A stretch of DNA of 7,885 nucleotides from Gemmatimonadota bacterium (GCA_003220985.1 QHTY01000067.1:1-7885); one strand, 5' to 3'; positions 1-7,283 are shown, numbered from the stretch's first letter. Notes: generated by a model not told the origin, from the letters alone. Translations and numbers: made by a program.

Positions 1-2473
1 CGCTCGGGAACGGCGTGGCGCCGGTCATCGGATAGCTATTGGGGTTGCGGCTCGGATCGTGAAAGCCACCGCCGCGCATGTAGTCCCCACCCGCGGCGGA
101 CAACGTGCCCCGGTCCTTGCCGTTGAGTCGCTTCGCCGAGGCTTCGATGAGAAAGGTCGCACCGGCCACATCGCGCACGTCAAGATCGGCCGGCCACGGG
201 ATGCGATACTCGAAAAAGCCGCTGCCGGCACCGTCGAGTTTGTGATCCCCCAGCACGGTCCACTGCTTCAGCGACCAGTGACTGCTCGCCGGGGACGTCG
301 CGGCAACGTGTGCGACGCGCACGCGCCGTCCGTCGGCGAGCGTGGCCAGCGTTGGAGTGTCGCCCTCGACGACGAAGGTCGTGAAGTTGCGCTGCAGCAC
401 CGTGCCGGCGGCGTCCTCGAGGCGCACCGCGAGCACCAGGACGGCCGGTTCGTTCGGCATTGTCACCGCGAGCGGCGGCAGCGGCTGCGACGTCCACGGC
501 CGGTACGGCAGGCGACGCGCGTACGTGCCGTACGACCGCGCCTCACCGAGCGCATTCCAGCCACGCAGTTCGGCCCGTAGCGTCAGCGAGTCGCCCAGCG
601 CCGTGCTGCCGCTGAGGAATGAGGCATACAGCGGTACGTCCATGCGCTCTCCGGGCCGGGCAGACGTGCTCAACTCAACGTTGCCCACAGCGAGATACAC
701 GGCCGAGTGGAGATCGCGCAGCGCCATTCCCTCCACGAGACTTTCGAATCCCGTTTCCTTGCGCGAGCGATCGAAGCGCCAATAGCCATTCCATTCGTTG
801 ATGACGTCGTGGTGTTCAGTGTAGAGCCAGCCCGCGAGCTTGGAATGGCGGCGGAAGGCCTCGATCGCGCGATGATAATCCCAGCTCCAATCCACATCGC
901 CGGTGCTGCCCGCGTAGCCCCACACGTTTCCGAACTCCGAGTTGAGCATCGGCTGCCCGCCCTGCTTCCACGGCGCTTCGAAATTCCACGAGGAGGAAGG
1001 AAACGTACTATCACTCACACGGTCCACGTACTCCTGCCACCGCCACCCCGGCAGATATTCGTGCCAGGAGTTGAGATCCGTTTCGGTGTGTCCGCGGTGA
1101 CAACAGACGGAGTTGTCCTCGACCAGGCGCGTCGAATCGAGTGAGCGCGCGAGATGATAGATGCGCGCCACGCGCTGCTGGGTTGCCGACAGATAGCGCT
1201 CGTTGTCACCACTTCCCGTGAGGAGGCCCCAGGTTTCGTTGAACAGCACCCACGAGAACACCGCCGGATGATTGTAGTCGCGATCGATCATGCCGCGCAG
1301 GGCGACTTCGTGCTCCTGAAACGCAACAGAATCAGGTGGACCCCACCAGTTCGGAATGTCGGCCATGATCAGCACGCCGAGCCGGTCGGCCCAGTACAGT
1401 TTGCGTGGGGCTTCGATTTTGACGTGCTCGCGCAACCCGGTCAGTCCGATCTGCCGGGCGCGCAGGATTTCGTCCCGCAGCGCGCTGTCGGTCGGGAACG
1501 TGTAGTAGCCCGTTGGATGGTACGCCTGATCGAGGGTGAGCTGCAGAAAGACGGGCGTGCCGTTGATCGCCACATACGGAAGACCCGTGCCCGGAAGATG
1601 CACGACCGAGACCGCGCGCATCCCGAAGTAGGTGTGCACAACGTCCTCGACCAGCCCGCCCCCCGGTGCGGTCACGCTCACGACGACCTCGTGCAGGAAC
1701 GGATCATCGAGGGACCAGCGGTGGGCGTTCGGCAACGCAACGTCGAAGTGCGCCGCTGTCCTGCCGCGCGCGATCCGCTGCGTCACCACCGGTTCGCGAT
1801 CGCGATTGGTGAATGTGAGTCGCAGTGTCAGATCGCGCGGCGCCGGCTCGAGCAGCCGCACATCGACGCCGACGCCGGCCAGGTCGGGACGCGGCGTGAA
1901 GTGCACGGCCTCCAGCGGGTCAGACCCGCGAGCTTCGAGGTACACCGTCTGCCACATGCCTCGCGCTTTGCCGTAGCCCTGCTTGCCTTCGAGCTTGAAC
2001 GGATGCGGGGTGTCGTCCACGCGAACCACCAAACGCTGTGGCCGCCCTGGCGTCGCCGATTTCAGCTCGAATGCAAACGGCGTGTAGCCGCCTTGATGCT
2101 CGCCCAGTTTCGTGCCGTCGAGCCAGACCGTCGTGCGCCAATCGCACGCCCCGAACACAAGGAACACCCGACGGCCGCTCCAGACTGCAGGCGGGGTGAT
2201 GGATCGTGCATACCAGGCGATATCGGCGCTGTCGGGGACGCCCGACAGCGGCGCCCCCCAAGAGAAGGGCACGAGGATTTCGCGCGCGCCAGGCAGTTCA
2301 CCGCTGACCCAGCCCGCGTGCTCGCCCTCGTCGCGCGGATCGAACGCGAAGCGCCACCGGCCGTTCAAGTTCAGCCACTCCGCTCGCTCGAAATCTGGTC
2401 GCGGGTGCTCTGGCAGCGGGATGGACGGAACCTGTGCAACCAGCGTGGCGCCGAGGAGTGCGAAAAGGTACAT
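1..2473 (-). CDS. Exported glycoside hydrolase family 2 enzyme (beta-galactosidase/glucuronidase-like), 3' end outside window
   Basis: Hydrolyses beta-linked sugars by the retaining two-glutamate mechanism of GH2; the exact sugar is not readable. The frame stays open from ATG at 2473 to base 1 (824 codons, no stop). In order: a short hydrophobic leader (LFALLGATLVAQ) suggesting export; an N-terminal sugar-binding jelly roll from about residue 30 (LNLNGRWRFAF, then EHQGGYTPF with His126, then GKARGMWQTVYLE near 170); an Ig-like segment to about 290; a TIM barrel of about 300-600. The acid/base is Glu413 in VLFNETWG and the nucleophile is Glu513 in MLNSEFGNVWG; their 100-residue spacing fits the family. 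A further beta-rich region follows, including a jelly-roll-like stretch near 753 (FFEYRIPWP), so the protein is longer than the roughly 600-residue simple GH2 enzymes. The start has no good Shine-Dalgarno and the leader lacks an early basic residue, but no ATG, GTG or TTG lies in frame just upstream. It is divergent from nagB across 53 bp. Beta-mannosidase or exo-glucosaminidase activity remains possible. Confidence 0.93.
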   Translation of the reverse strand, partial: MYLFALLGATLVAQVPSIPLPEHPRPDFERAEWLNLNGRWRFAFDPRDEGEHAGWVSGELPGAREILVPFSWGAPLSGVPDSADIAWYARSITPPAVWSGRRVFLVFGACDWRTTVWLDGTKLGEHQGGYTPFAFELKSATPGRPQRLVVRVDDTPHPFKLEGKQGYGKARGMWQTVYLEARGSDPLEAVHFTPRPDLAGVGVDVRLLEPAPRDLTLRLTFTNRDREPVVTQRIARGRTAAHFDVALPNAHRWSLDDPFLHEVVVSVTAPGGGLVEDVVHTYFGMRAVSVVHLPGTGLPYVAINGTPVFLQLTLDQAYHPTGYYTFPTDSALRDEILRARQIGLTGLREHVKIEAPRKLYWADRLGVLIMADIPNWWGPPDSVAFQEHEVALRGMIDRDYNHPAVFSWVLFNETWGLLTGSGDNERYLSATQQRVARIYHLARSLDSTRLVEDNSVCCHRGHTETDLNSWHEYLPGWRWQEYVDRVSDSTFPSSSWNFEAPWKQGGQPMLNSEFGNVWGYAGSTGDVDWSWDYHRAIEAFRRHSKLAGWLYTEHHDVINEWNGYWRFDRSRKETGFESLVEGMALRDLHSAVYLAVGNVELSTSARPGERMDVPLYASFLSGSTALGDSLTLRAELRGWNALGEARSYGTYARRLPYRPWTSQPLPPLAVTMPNEPAVLVLAVRLEDAAGTVLQRNFTTFVVEGDTPTLATLADGRRVRVAHVAATSPASSHWSLKQWTVLGDHKLDGAGSGFFEYRIPWPADLDVRDVAGATFLIEASAKRLNGKDRGTLSAAGGDYMRGGGFHDPSRNPNSYPMTGATPFPS

Positions 2474-2526
2474 GCCACGACAATTTACTACGCGTTTACC
2501 GACCCCACCTCCCCGAGGGAGCGTCG
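2474..2526. promoter_or_regulatory. Short divergent spacer between GH2 gene and nagB
   Basis: These 53 bases separate two divergently read starts and must hold, or lie very close to, the promoters of both genes. An AT-rich pocket at about 2481-2498 (CAATTTACTACGCGTTTACC) stands out from the GC-rich surroundings and is a plausible shared -10 area. On the minus strand it reads TAGTAAATT about 10 bases before the GH2 ATG, which would leave almost no leader. I see no convincing -35 hexamer or palindromic operator. The promoter role is inferred from position and composition only. Confidence 0.35.
2515..2521 (+). promoter_or_regulatory. Shine-Dalgarno site of nagB
   Basis: GAGGGAG lies 5 bases before the ATG at 2527. 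It decides the nagB start: the reading frame stays open upstream to about 2434, but that part is not NagB-like and would run back into the divergent GH2 gene. Starting at 2527 gives a protein that aligns from its first residues with known NagB. Confidence 0.7.
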
Positions 2527-3309
2527 ATGGAAGTGATCGTGCAGCGCGACTACGGACAGATGAGCAAGCTCGCGGCGCAGGTCGTCGCGGAACTGCTCAA
2601 CACCAAACCGAACGCCGTGCTCGGCATGGCGACCGGGTCCACACCGCTGGGCCTCTATCAGGAGCTCGTCCGGCTCCATAAGAAAGAGCAGCTCGACTTT
2701 TCGCGGGTGACGACGTTCAATCTCGATGAATACGTCGGCCTGAACGTGAATCACCCGCAGAGCTATCACTACTTCATGCACGAGCATTTCTTTCGGCACG
2801 TGAACATCCCGCCGCAGAACATCAACATCCCGTCCGGCACGACCAGCAACTATCCCGCCTTTTGCCAGTGGTACGAACAGCGCATCGCCGACTGCGGCGG
2901 TATCGACCTGCAGATCCTGGGCATCGGCAGCGATGGTCACATCGCGTTCAACGAGCCGACGAGCTCGCTCAGCTCGCGCACGCGGCTCAAGACGCTGTCG
3001 AAACAGACGATCGACGACAACGCCCGTTTCTTCGAGCGTCGCGAAGACGTGCCGGTGTACGCCATCACGATGGGTGTGGGAACGATCCTCGAAGCCCGCC
3101 AGCTGTTGTTGGTGGCGAGCGGCAAGACCAAGGCGAAAGCGATCGCGCAGGCGGTCGAGGGACCGGTGACGAGCATGGTGACGGCGAGCGCGCTGCAGCT
3201 GCACCGCGATGCGATCGTAATCGTCGACGAGGAGGCGGCGGCCAGCCTGACGATGCGGGACTACTACGACTTCATCTACGCCGCCAAGCCGGCGGCGCCG
3301 AGGGCATAG
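2527..3309 (+). CDS. nagB: Glucosamine-6-phosphate deaminase NagB
   Basis: A cytoplasmic enzyme (EC 3.5.99.6) converting glucosamine-6-phosphate to fructose-6-phosphate plus ammonia, which brings amino sugars into glycolysis. The product is 260 residues, close to the 266 of E. coli NagB. Visible motifs are the phosphate loop MATGSTPLGLY (residues 34-44), FNLDEYVGL (64-72) with the proton-abstracting Asp67, and LGIGSDGHIAFNEP (131-144) with Asp136, His138 and Glu143, matching E. coli Asp72, Asp141, His143 and Glu148. SSLSSRTRLKTLS (146-158) keeps Ser146, Arg153, Lys155 and Thr156, which match the GlcNAc-6-phosphate allosteric site of E. coli NagB, so activation by that ligand is plausible. The C-terminal half has the expected TMGVGTILEA and VEGPVTSMVTASALQLH blocks. 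The stop codon overlaps the GTG start of the S41 peptidase by one base, implying one transcript. The GH2 gene is divergent upstream. No other nag gene lies in the window. Confidence 0.97.
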   Translation: MEVIVQRDYGQMSKLAAQVVAELLNTKPNAVLGMATGSTPLGLYQELVRLHKKEQLDFSRVTTFNLDEYVGLNVNHPQSYHYFMHEHFFRHVNIPPQNINIPSGTTSNYPAFCQWYEQRIADCGGIDLQILGIGSDGHIAFNEPTSSLSSRTRLKTLSKQTIDDNARFFERREDVPVYAITMGVGTILEARQLLLVASGKTKAKAIAQAVEGPVTSMVTASALQLHRDAIVIVDEEAAASLTMRDYYDFIYAAKPAAPRA

Positions 3310-5588
3310 TGGCCAAATCACTCGTGCGGAGCACTTGGGCCATCGTCGCAGTGCTAACCGCCCCGCTGCTGGGCGCACGGCCGAGGCCCGCCGTGCAGGC
3401 CTCCACGGCGCTCGCGAATGTACGAGCGTTTGCCAAGCTGTACGGCTATATCCGCTTCTTCCACCCCAGTGACGCGGCGAGCGATCTCGATTGGGACAAG
3501 TTCGCCGTCTTTGGTGTTGGCCGTGTGCGGGACGCGCCGTCACGGGACGTCCTCCGAACACGGTTGGAGGAGCTGTTCCGCCCCATCGCGCCGACCCTGC
3601 AGATCTATTCTGAGGGAGTCACTCCCGCCGCGCCGTGGCGGCCGCCGGACACGAACGGGCTAAAGCCGGTCGCCTGGCAGCATCTCGGCGTCCGGCTGGA
3701 TTGGTCGAAGGCGTCTCCTTACCGCAGTCTCAGACTTAACCGCGGCGTCGCCGTACCGGCCGAGGGCCAGGGGTTCGGTACCATCGTCCAAAGCATCGAT
3801 GCGGCGGCGCTCGTCGGCAAACGCGTGCGGCTGCGGGCACAAGTGCGACTCGCGCCAGGAGGACACGGCGCGAGCGGGCACCTCTGGCTGCGCGTGGATC
3901 GGGCGAACAACCAGCGCGGGTTTTTCGAGAACATGGACGATCGCCCGATCACGAGCGAACAGTGGCGGGCGTTCGACATCACCGGCGTTGTGGATCGTGA
4001 CGCGCGCCAGGTGGTGTTCGGTGTGTTTTTGGCGGGCGTCGGAACGCTGTTGGTCGACGATTTCGAGCTGACCGTCGAGAACAGCGACGGATCGCGGTCA
4101 CCAGTCTCGATCGCCAACCCCGGCTTCGAAGCCGCCGAGAACCTGGTGGGCTGGTTTGCCCGCAGCCCCGGCTACGATTTCGCGGTCACGACGGACGGTG
4201 TCGCCGAAGGCAAGCGTGCTCTGCGCATTTCCACGCACACCGATACGCTCTCTGGTGCCCTGTTCGACGCGCGGCCGGCGCCCGGTGAGACGGTCGACCG
4301 GACGCTGGGCGGAGGGCTGCGGGCGCGCATTCCCCTCACGCTGTGGAGCGACTCGCTTGGAACGTTGCCGCACTCCGCCCCGGACACGCTCGAACGGCTG
4401 GCTCGTGCGCTCGAGACGGTTCGCTTCGTGGTGGATGATCCACAGGACGAGCGGACGCGGCTCGCAGCCATGCTCATCGCCTGGAACGTGTTCGAGCACT
4501 TTTATCCCTATTTCGACGTGGTCAAGGTTGATTGGGAGGCGCAGCTCGATTCCGGGCTCGCCAGCGCGCGGGCGGCACGCGACGGAGCCACCTTGCTTCA
4601 CTCGCTGAACCGGCTCGTGGCGCGACTGCAGGATGGGCACGGGCGCGTGTATCACCCACGGTATTCTCCCGACGGGTTCCTCCCGATCCGGATGGAATGG
4701 ATCGAGGGACAAGCGGTGGTGACCGCGTCCGGCGACTCTCTCGTGCAACGCGGGGACGCTGTCGTCGCGATCGACGGCACGCCGGTGACGACGCTGGTGG
4801 CGGCCGCCGAGGACGAGATCTCCGGGTCTCCTCAATGGAAGCGCTGGCGCGCGACGACCGAGGTCGTGGGCGCCGGCCGGCGTGGTACGCCGGTCCGACT
4901 CTCACTCGAGCGGCAGGGCCGCCAGCTCGACGTCACCGTCACGCGCGGACCGGGGCGACGCTTTCCATCGTCGGACGAGCCACCGATCGCCGCGCTGGCG
5001 CCCGGCATCATGTACGTGGACCTTAGCCGCGCGACGTGGGACGAGATTCGGCCACGGCTCGACGCGCTCGCGGCCGCCCGCGGCATCGTGTTCGACCTGC
5101 GAGGGTACCCCGCAGGCAACCACATCATTCTCACCCACCTGCTGAGCGGGCCCGACACGTCACACTGGATGCAAATCCCACGCATCATCTATCCGGATCA
5201 CGAACGCCCGACTGGATTCGAACTCCAGGGATGGGCTCTCCAACCTGCGGTGCCTCACATCGCCGGGCGAGTCGCATTCCTGACCGATGGCCGGGCGATT
5301 AGTTACGCCGAGTCAGTGATGGGATTCGTCGAGGGCGAGCGGCTGGGCGTCATCGTCGGGCAGGCGTCGGCCGGAACGAACGGCAATGTCAACCCATTCT
5401 CCGTACCGGGCGGATACACAATCCAATGGACGGGGATGCGGGTGGTGAAGCATGACGGAACCCAACACCACTTGATCGGCGTTCGAGCCACGGTGCGCGT
5501 CGAGCGCACCCGACGCGGCGTGATGGCCGGGCGGGACGAGGTATTGGAGGCCGGCCTACGCGTCGCGGAGCGGCGCGGCGGCCTCTAA
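3309..5588 (+). CDS. Exported multi-domain S41-family peptidase (C-terminal-processing-peptidase superfamily)
   Basis: Probably a 759-residue serine peptidase acting outside the cytoplasm; the substrate is unknown. The GTG start at 3309 overlaps the nagB TAG by one base and has GAGGG four bases upstream; a second in-frame GTG at 3324 is a less likely start. The N-terminus has basic residues and then a hydrophobic stretch (WAIVAVLTAPLLGA), i.e. a signal peptide or anchor. A helical segment follows (LYGYIRFFHP, near residue 45). Next come one or two beta-rich, carbohydrate-binding-like modules: about 110-255, ending in LLVDDFEL at 247-254, and about 265-340, beginning ANPGFE. The peptidase part starts near 380 with LIAWNVFEHFYPYF. 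LQDGHGRV carries His444, a PDZ-like region spans about 462-547, FDLRGYPAGN lies near 596, and the nucleophile is Ser665 in GRAISYAE. GQASAGTNGN (684-693) has Thr690 where classical CtpA enzymes have the catalytic Lys, so a tricorn-like Ser/His arrangement is more likely. This architecture resembles long S41 proteins of Bacteroidota and Gemmatimonadota. Family assignment is firm; the physiological role is not. Confidence 0.93.
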   Translation: MAKSLVRSTWAIVAVLTAPLLGARPRPAVQASTALANVRAFAKLYGYIRFFHPSDAASDLDWDKFAVFGVGRVRDAPSRDVLRTRLEELFRPIAPTLQIYSEGVTPAAPWRPPDTNGLKPVAWQHLGVRLDWSKASPYRSLRLNRGVAVPAEGQGFGTIVQSIDAAALVGKRVRLRAQVRLAPGGHGASGHLWLRVDRANNQRGFFENMDDRPITSEQWRAFDITGVVDRDARQVVFGVFLAGVGTLLVDDFELTVENSDGSRSPVSIANPGFEAAENLVGWFARSPGYDFAVTTDGVAEGKRALRISTHTDTLSGALFDARPAPGETVDRTLGGGLRARIPLTLWSDSLGTLPHSAPDTLERLARALETVRFVVDDPQDERTRLAAMLIAWNVFEHFYPYFDVVKVDWEAQLDSGLASARAARDGATLLHSLNRLVARLQDGHGRVYHPRYSPDGFLPIRMEWIEGQAVVTASGDSLVQRGDAVVAIDGTPVTTLVAAAEDEISGSPQWKRWRATTEVVGAGRRGTPVRLSLERQGRQLDVTVTRGPGRRFPSSDEPPIAALAPGIMYVDLSRATWDEIRPRLDALAAARGIVFDLRGYPAGNHIILTHLLSGPDTSHWMQIPRIIYPDHERPTGFELQGWALQPAVPHIAGRVAFLTDGRAISYAESVMGFVEGERLGVIVGQASAGTNGNVNPFSVPGGYTIQWTGMRVVKHDGTQHHLIGVRATVRVERTRRGVMAGRDEVLEAGLRVAERRGGL

Positions 5589-5589
5589 G

Positions 5590-5955
5590 CTGTCGATTCT
5601 GGACGGGGTCGTTCGGCGCTCAGTTGAACCCATGGGCGAAATGATGCGCCAGCCGCTCGACTGGTCGGAGGACGTGAAGCGGCTCAAGGGACCGGTGATG
5701 CTGGTATATGGCGATGCGGATATGGTCCGCCCGGAGCACATCGTGAGCTTCTATCAGCTGCTCGGCGGGGGGTTGAAGGACGCGGGGTGGCAACGCGAGC
5801 ACATGTCGAAGAATCGGTTGGCAATTCTGCCCAACCTGACACATTACGAGATCTTCATGTCGCCCGCGTTGCCGGCCACGGTACTGCCCTTCTTGAATGG
5901 CGAGGACACAGGACCGTGTGGACCGGAGGCTCACACTAGGGAATCGGGATGGTGA
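5590..5955 (+). pseudogene. C-terminal remnant of an alpha/beta-fold hydrolase
   Basis: An open frame from ATG at 5632 (107 codons), with no stop back to the S41 stop codon, encodes what looks like only the last third of an alpha/beta hydrolase. Seen: MRQPLDWSEDVKRLKGPVML, then VYGDADMVRPEHIVSFYQLL, where the Asp of GDAD is the usual third triad acid. LGGGLKDAGWQREH and LAILPNLTHYEIFMSP follow, with the triad His in THYE. The N-terminal two-thirds, including the oxyanion loop and the GxSxG nucleophile elbow, are absent. Full-length members are about 260-300 residues, so this cannot be a working hydrolase alone. The residues after FLNGED (GPCGPEAHTRESGW) look unlike a normal C-terminus, and the frame runs 20 bases past the stop of the convergent lipoprotein gene. 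It starts at the S41 stop with no clear ribosome site. A deletion relic is the simplest reading; a small standalone protein is less likely. Confidence 0.75.
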
Positions 5956-7108
5956 CGTTGAACGCGTTGCTGGTCACGCCCGGGACGTTGTCTGCCGTGG
6001 CCCGCAGCGTGTACCCGCTCCCGATCTGGTCGATACTCAGGTCCGAGAACGTCGCCACGCCATTCGACGCCATCACGACCGTGGTCCCCGACAGCCGCGC
6101 GTTGTGGAGCAAGCTGCCGTCGTGCGCGAGCGCGATGGTGACCGGGCCCGTGAAGCTTTGTACCGTGTTCCCCTGATCGTCGACTACGGCGACCTGCACC
6201 GGTGGCGCGATCGTCATGCCGGGCAGCAGGGTGCTGCTGGGCTGCACGAGGAACGCGAGATGGGTCGTTTGCGGGTTGAGCGCAACGACGCTGGCAAACC
6301 AGGTGCTCGGCGACTGGAACGACCAGGTCCATTGCGGTTCGACAGAGCCGGCGGCGTCCGCCACCTTGTACTGTCCTTCGAATTTCACGACCGCATCCCA
6401 CGTCGCGGTGATCGGCGAGAAGCCGGGCGCATCCGCGAGATCCACAACCGCGTTCGCCATCGTGACCCCGTACGCGAGCGCGCCAGCGTCAAGGGGAATC
6501 GCGCCCGGATCGGCAATCGTCGTCGTGGAGCCGGTCCCCGTCGCGGAGTGGTGCGCCGCGAGCGCCGCCGCCAACGCCACGCCGCTGTACGCGGAGATCA
6601 ACTCGCCGCCCTCCGTAATCTGGTCGGAGAAGATCGCGTGTACGGCGAGGATCTTGTCTTGGCTCGGCGCAGGATCGGGGAAGTTCTTTACGTTGGTCGC
6701 GACGTACGTCGCCATCGACCAGCCATTGGCCGTCACGTACTCCACCAGCGTGTACGTGTTGCCGACCGGAGTCTCGTCCTCCAGGTGGTCGCTCACGCTG
6801 GTGATCGTGTTGGTCGAGCCCCGCCAAAAGAAGGTCGCAACGATGGCATCGCCGAGATGGGGGTTTTGGTCGAACGCCTTGCCCACGTGGGTGCCGCTAC
6901 CCGATGGGATGCCGATGTTTTGCGCAGCCTCGAACTGATCGAGCGTGATGCGGGTTGAAACTGCGCTTGCCGTCGCGAACGACGGGCTCATGCTATGCGG
7001 CGCTGTCGGACTGTTGTGATCCAGGTCGAAGGCGTCGCGACAACCGGCGCCAACGAACACGAACCCGAACAGGACCGATAGGCGAGTGATTGCAGTGCGA
7101 GTGTTCAT
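5936..7108 (-). CDS. Predicted lipoprotein with unassigned beta-type domain and C-terminal Ig-like domain
   Basis: A 390-residue exported protein of unknown function. Start at ATG 7108: the N-terminus (MNTRTAITRL, then SVLFGFVFVGAGC) is a signal peptide with a basic n-region and a lipobox-like VGAGC. Cys23 is the only cysteine in the protein and the likely lipidation site, implying membrane anchoring on the outer face. Starting further upstream (the frame is open to 7324) would bury this signal. A low-complexity linker (about 24-48) leads into a domain of about 50-280 with GDAIVATFFWRG, a VSD...VGNTYTLVEYVTANGWSM stretch and a tryptophan-rich end. It is predicted beta-sandwich; I cannot name the family. 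Residues 284-388 form an Ig-like module (FLVQPSSTLLPG, VVDDQGNTVQSFTGPVTIAL, GVATFSDLSID, GSGYTLRA) of a type repeated in adhesin-like surface proteins. AGGGG-like purines before the ATG are too close for a strong ribosome site. It converges on the hydrolase remnant and diverges from the LVIVD-repeat gene. Confidence 0.85.
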   Translation of the reverse strand: MNTRTAITRLSVLFGFVFVGAGCRDAFDLDHNSPTAPHSMSPSFATASAVSTRITLDQFEAAQNIGIPSGSGTHVGKAFDQNPHLGDAIVATFFWRGSTNTITSVSDHLEDETPVGNTYTLVEYVTANGWSMATYVATNVKNFPDPAPSQDKILAVHAIFSDQITEGGELISAYSGVALAAALAAHHSATGTGSTTTIADPGAIPLDAGALAYGVTMANAVVDLADAPGFSPITATWDAVVKFEGQYKVADAAGSVEPQWTWSFQSPSTWFASVVALNPQTTHLAFLVQPSSTLLPGMTIAPPVQVAVVDDQGNTVQSFTGPVTIALAHDGSLLHNARLSGTTVVMASNGVATFSDLSIDQIGSGYTLRATADNVPGVTSNAFNVTIPIP

Positions 7109-7165
7109 GCCCCTGCGTACGGGCAAGCTTCGGGCCAGGTCCGCCGTCCAGGGCAACCGGCGCGG

Positions 7166-7205
7166 GATGCGACATGCGCGCAGCAGTTTGTGGTGCATGC
7201 GCATC
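7166..7205. repeat. Inverted repeat / potential hairpin (11-bp stem, one bulge)
   Basis: The left arm GATGCGACATGC (7166-7177) and the right arm GCATGCGCATC (7195-7205) are exact reverse complements except for one extra A at 7172. They are separated by 17 bases. There is no T-tract, so this is not a typical intrinsic terminator. It sits 58-97 bases upstream of the lipoprotein ATG and 85-124 bases upstream of the LVIVD gene start. It could be a dyad operator or, on the minus strand, a 5'-leader hairpin. Confidence 0.6.
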
Positions 7206-7277
7206 GTGCCAGTATTAAGCCCGTCGCCGTTGCGCTTTCTTGATACGCCGATACGTTCATCCGCCCTTGTCATGACC

Positions 7278-7283
7278 GGAGAG
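7278..7283 (+). promoter_or_regulatory. Shine-Dalgarno site of the LVIVD-repeat gene
   Basis: GGAGAG ends six bases before the GTG at 7290 and favours that start over the in-frame ATG at 7272, which has no purine-rich sequence ahead of it. Using the GTG also places a basic residue (HK) right before the hydrophobic signal-peptide core. Confidence 0.65.

Noticed and set aside
1154..2536. 460-codon plus-strand open frame
   Set aside because: It lies entirely opposite the GH2 gene, whose minus-strand frame has clear family motifs and catalytic residues. The plus-strand product is low-complexity, Arg/Pro-rich and unlike any family; it is a GC-driven shadow frame.
2862..3308. N-terminal extension of the S41 frame back into nagB
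   Set aside because: The frame is open only because it is an alternative frame of nagB. Its product there is Arg/Ala-rich and unlike S41 proteins, and a signal peptide begins right after the GTG at 3309.
2488..3561. 357-codon minus-strand open frame opposite nagB
   Set aside because: nagB is unambiguous on the plus strand; the antisense product has no recognisable motif and also runs over the nagB/S41 junction.
5914..5937. Possible terminator hairpin (GTGTG ... CACAC) between the convergent genes
   Set aside because: Only a five-base stem with poor inner pairing and no T-run on either side; too weak to call.
5897..6958. 353-codon plus-strand open frame opposite the lipoprotein gene
   Set aside because: The product is an Arg/Val-rich shadow; the minus strand gives a signal peptide with lipobox and a recognisable Ig-like domain.
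7230..7257. TTGCGC with a TACGTT-like -10 as a promoter for the LVIVD-repeat gene
   Set aside because: Only about half of the -10 positions fit and the phylum's promoter consensus is uncertain; not supportable as a specific call.
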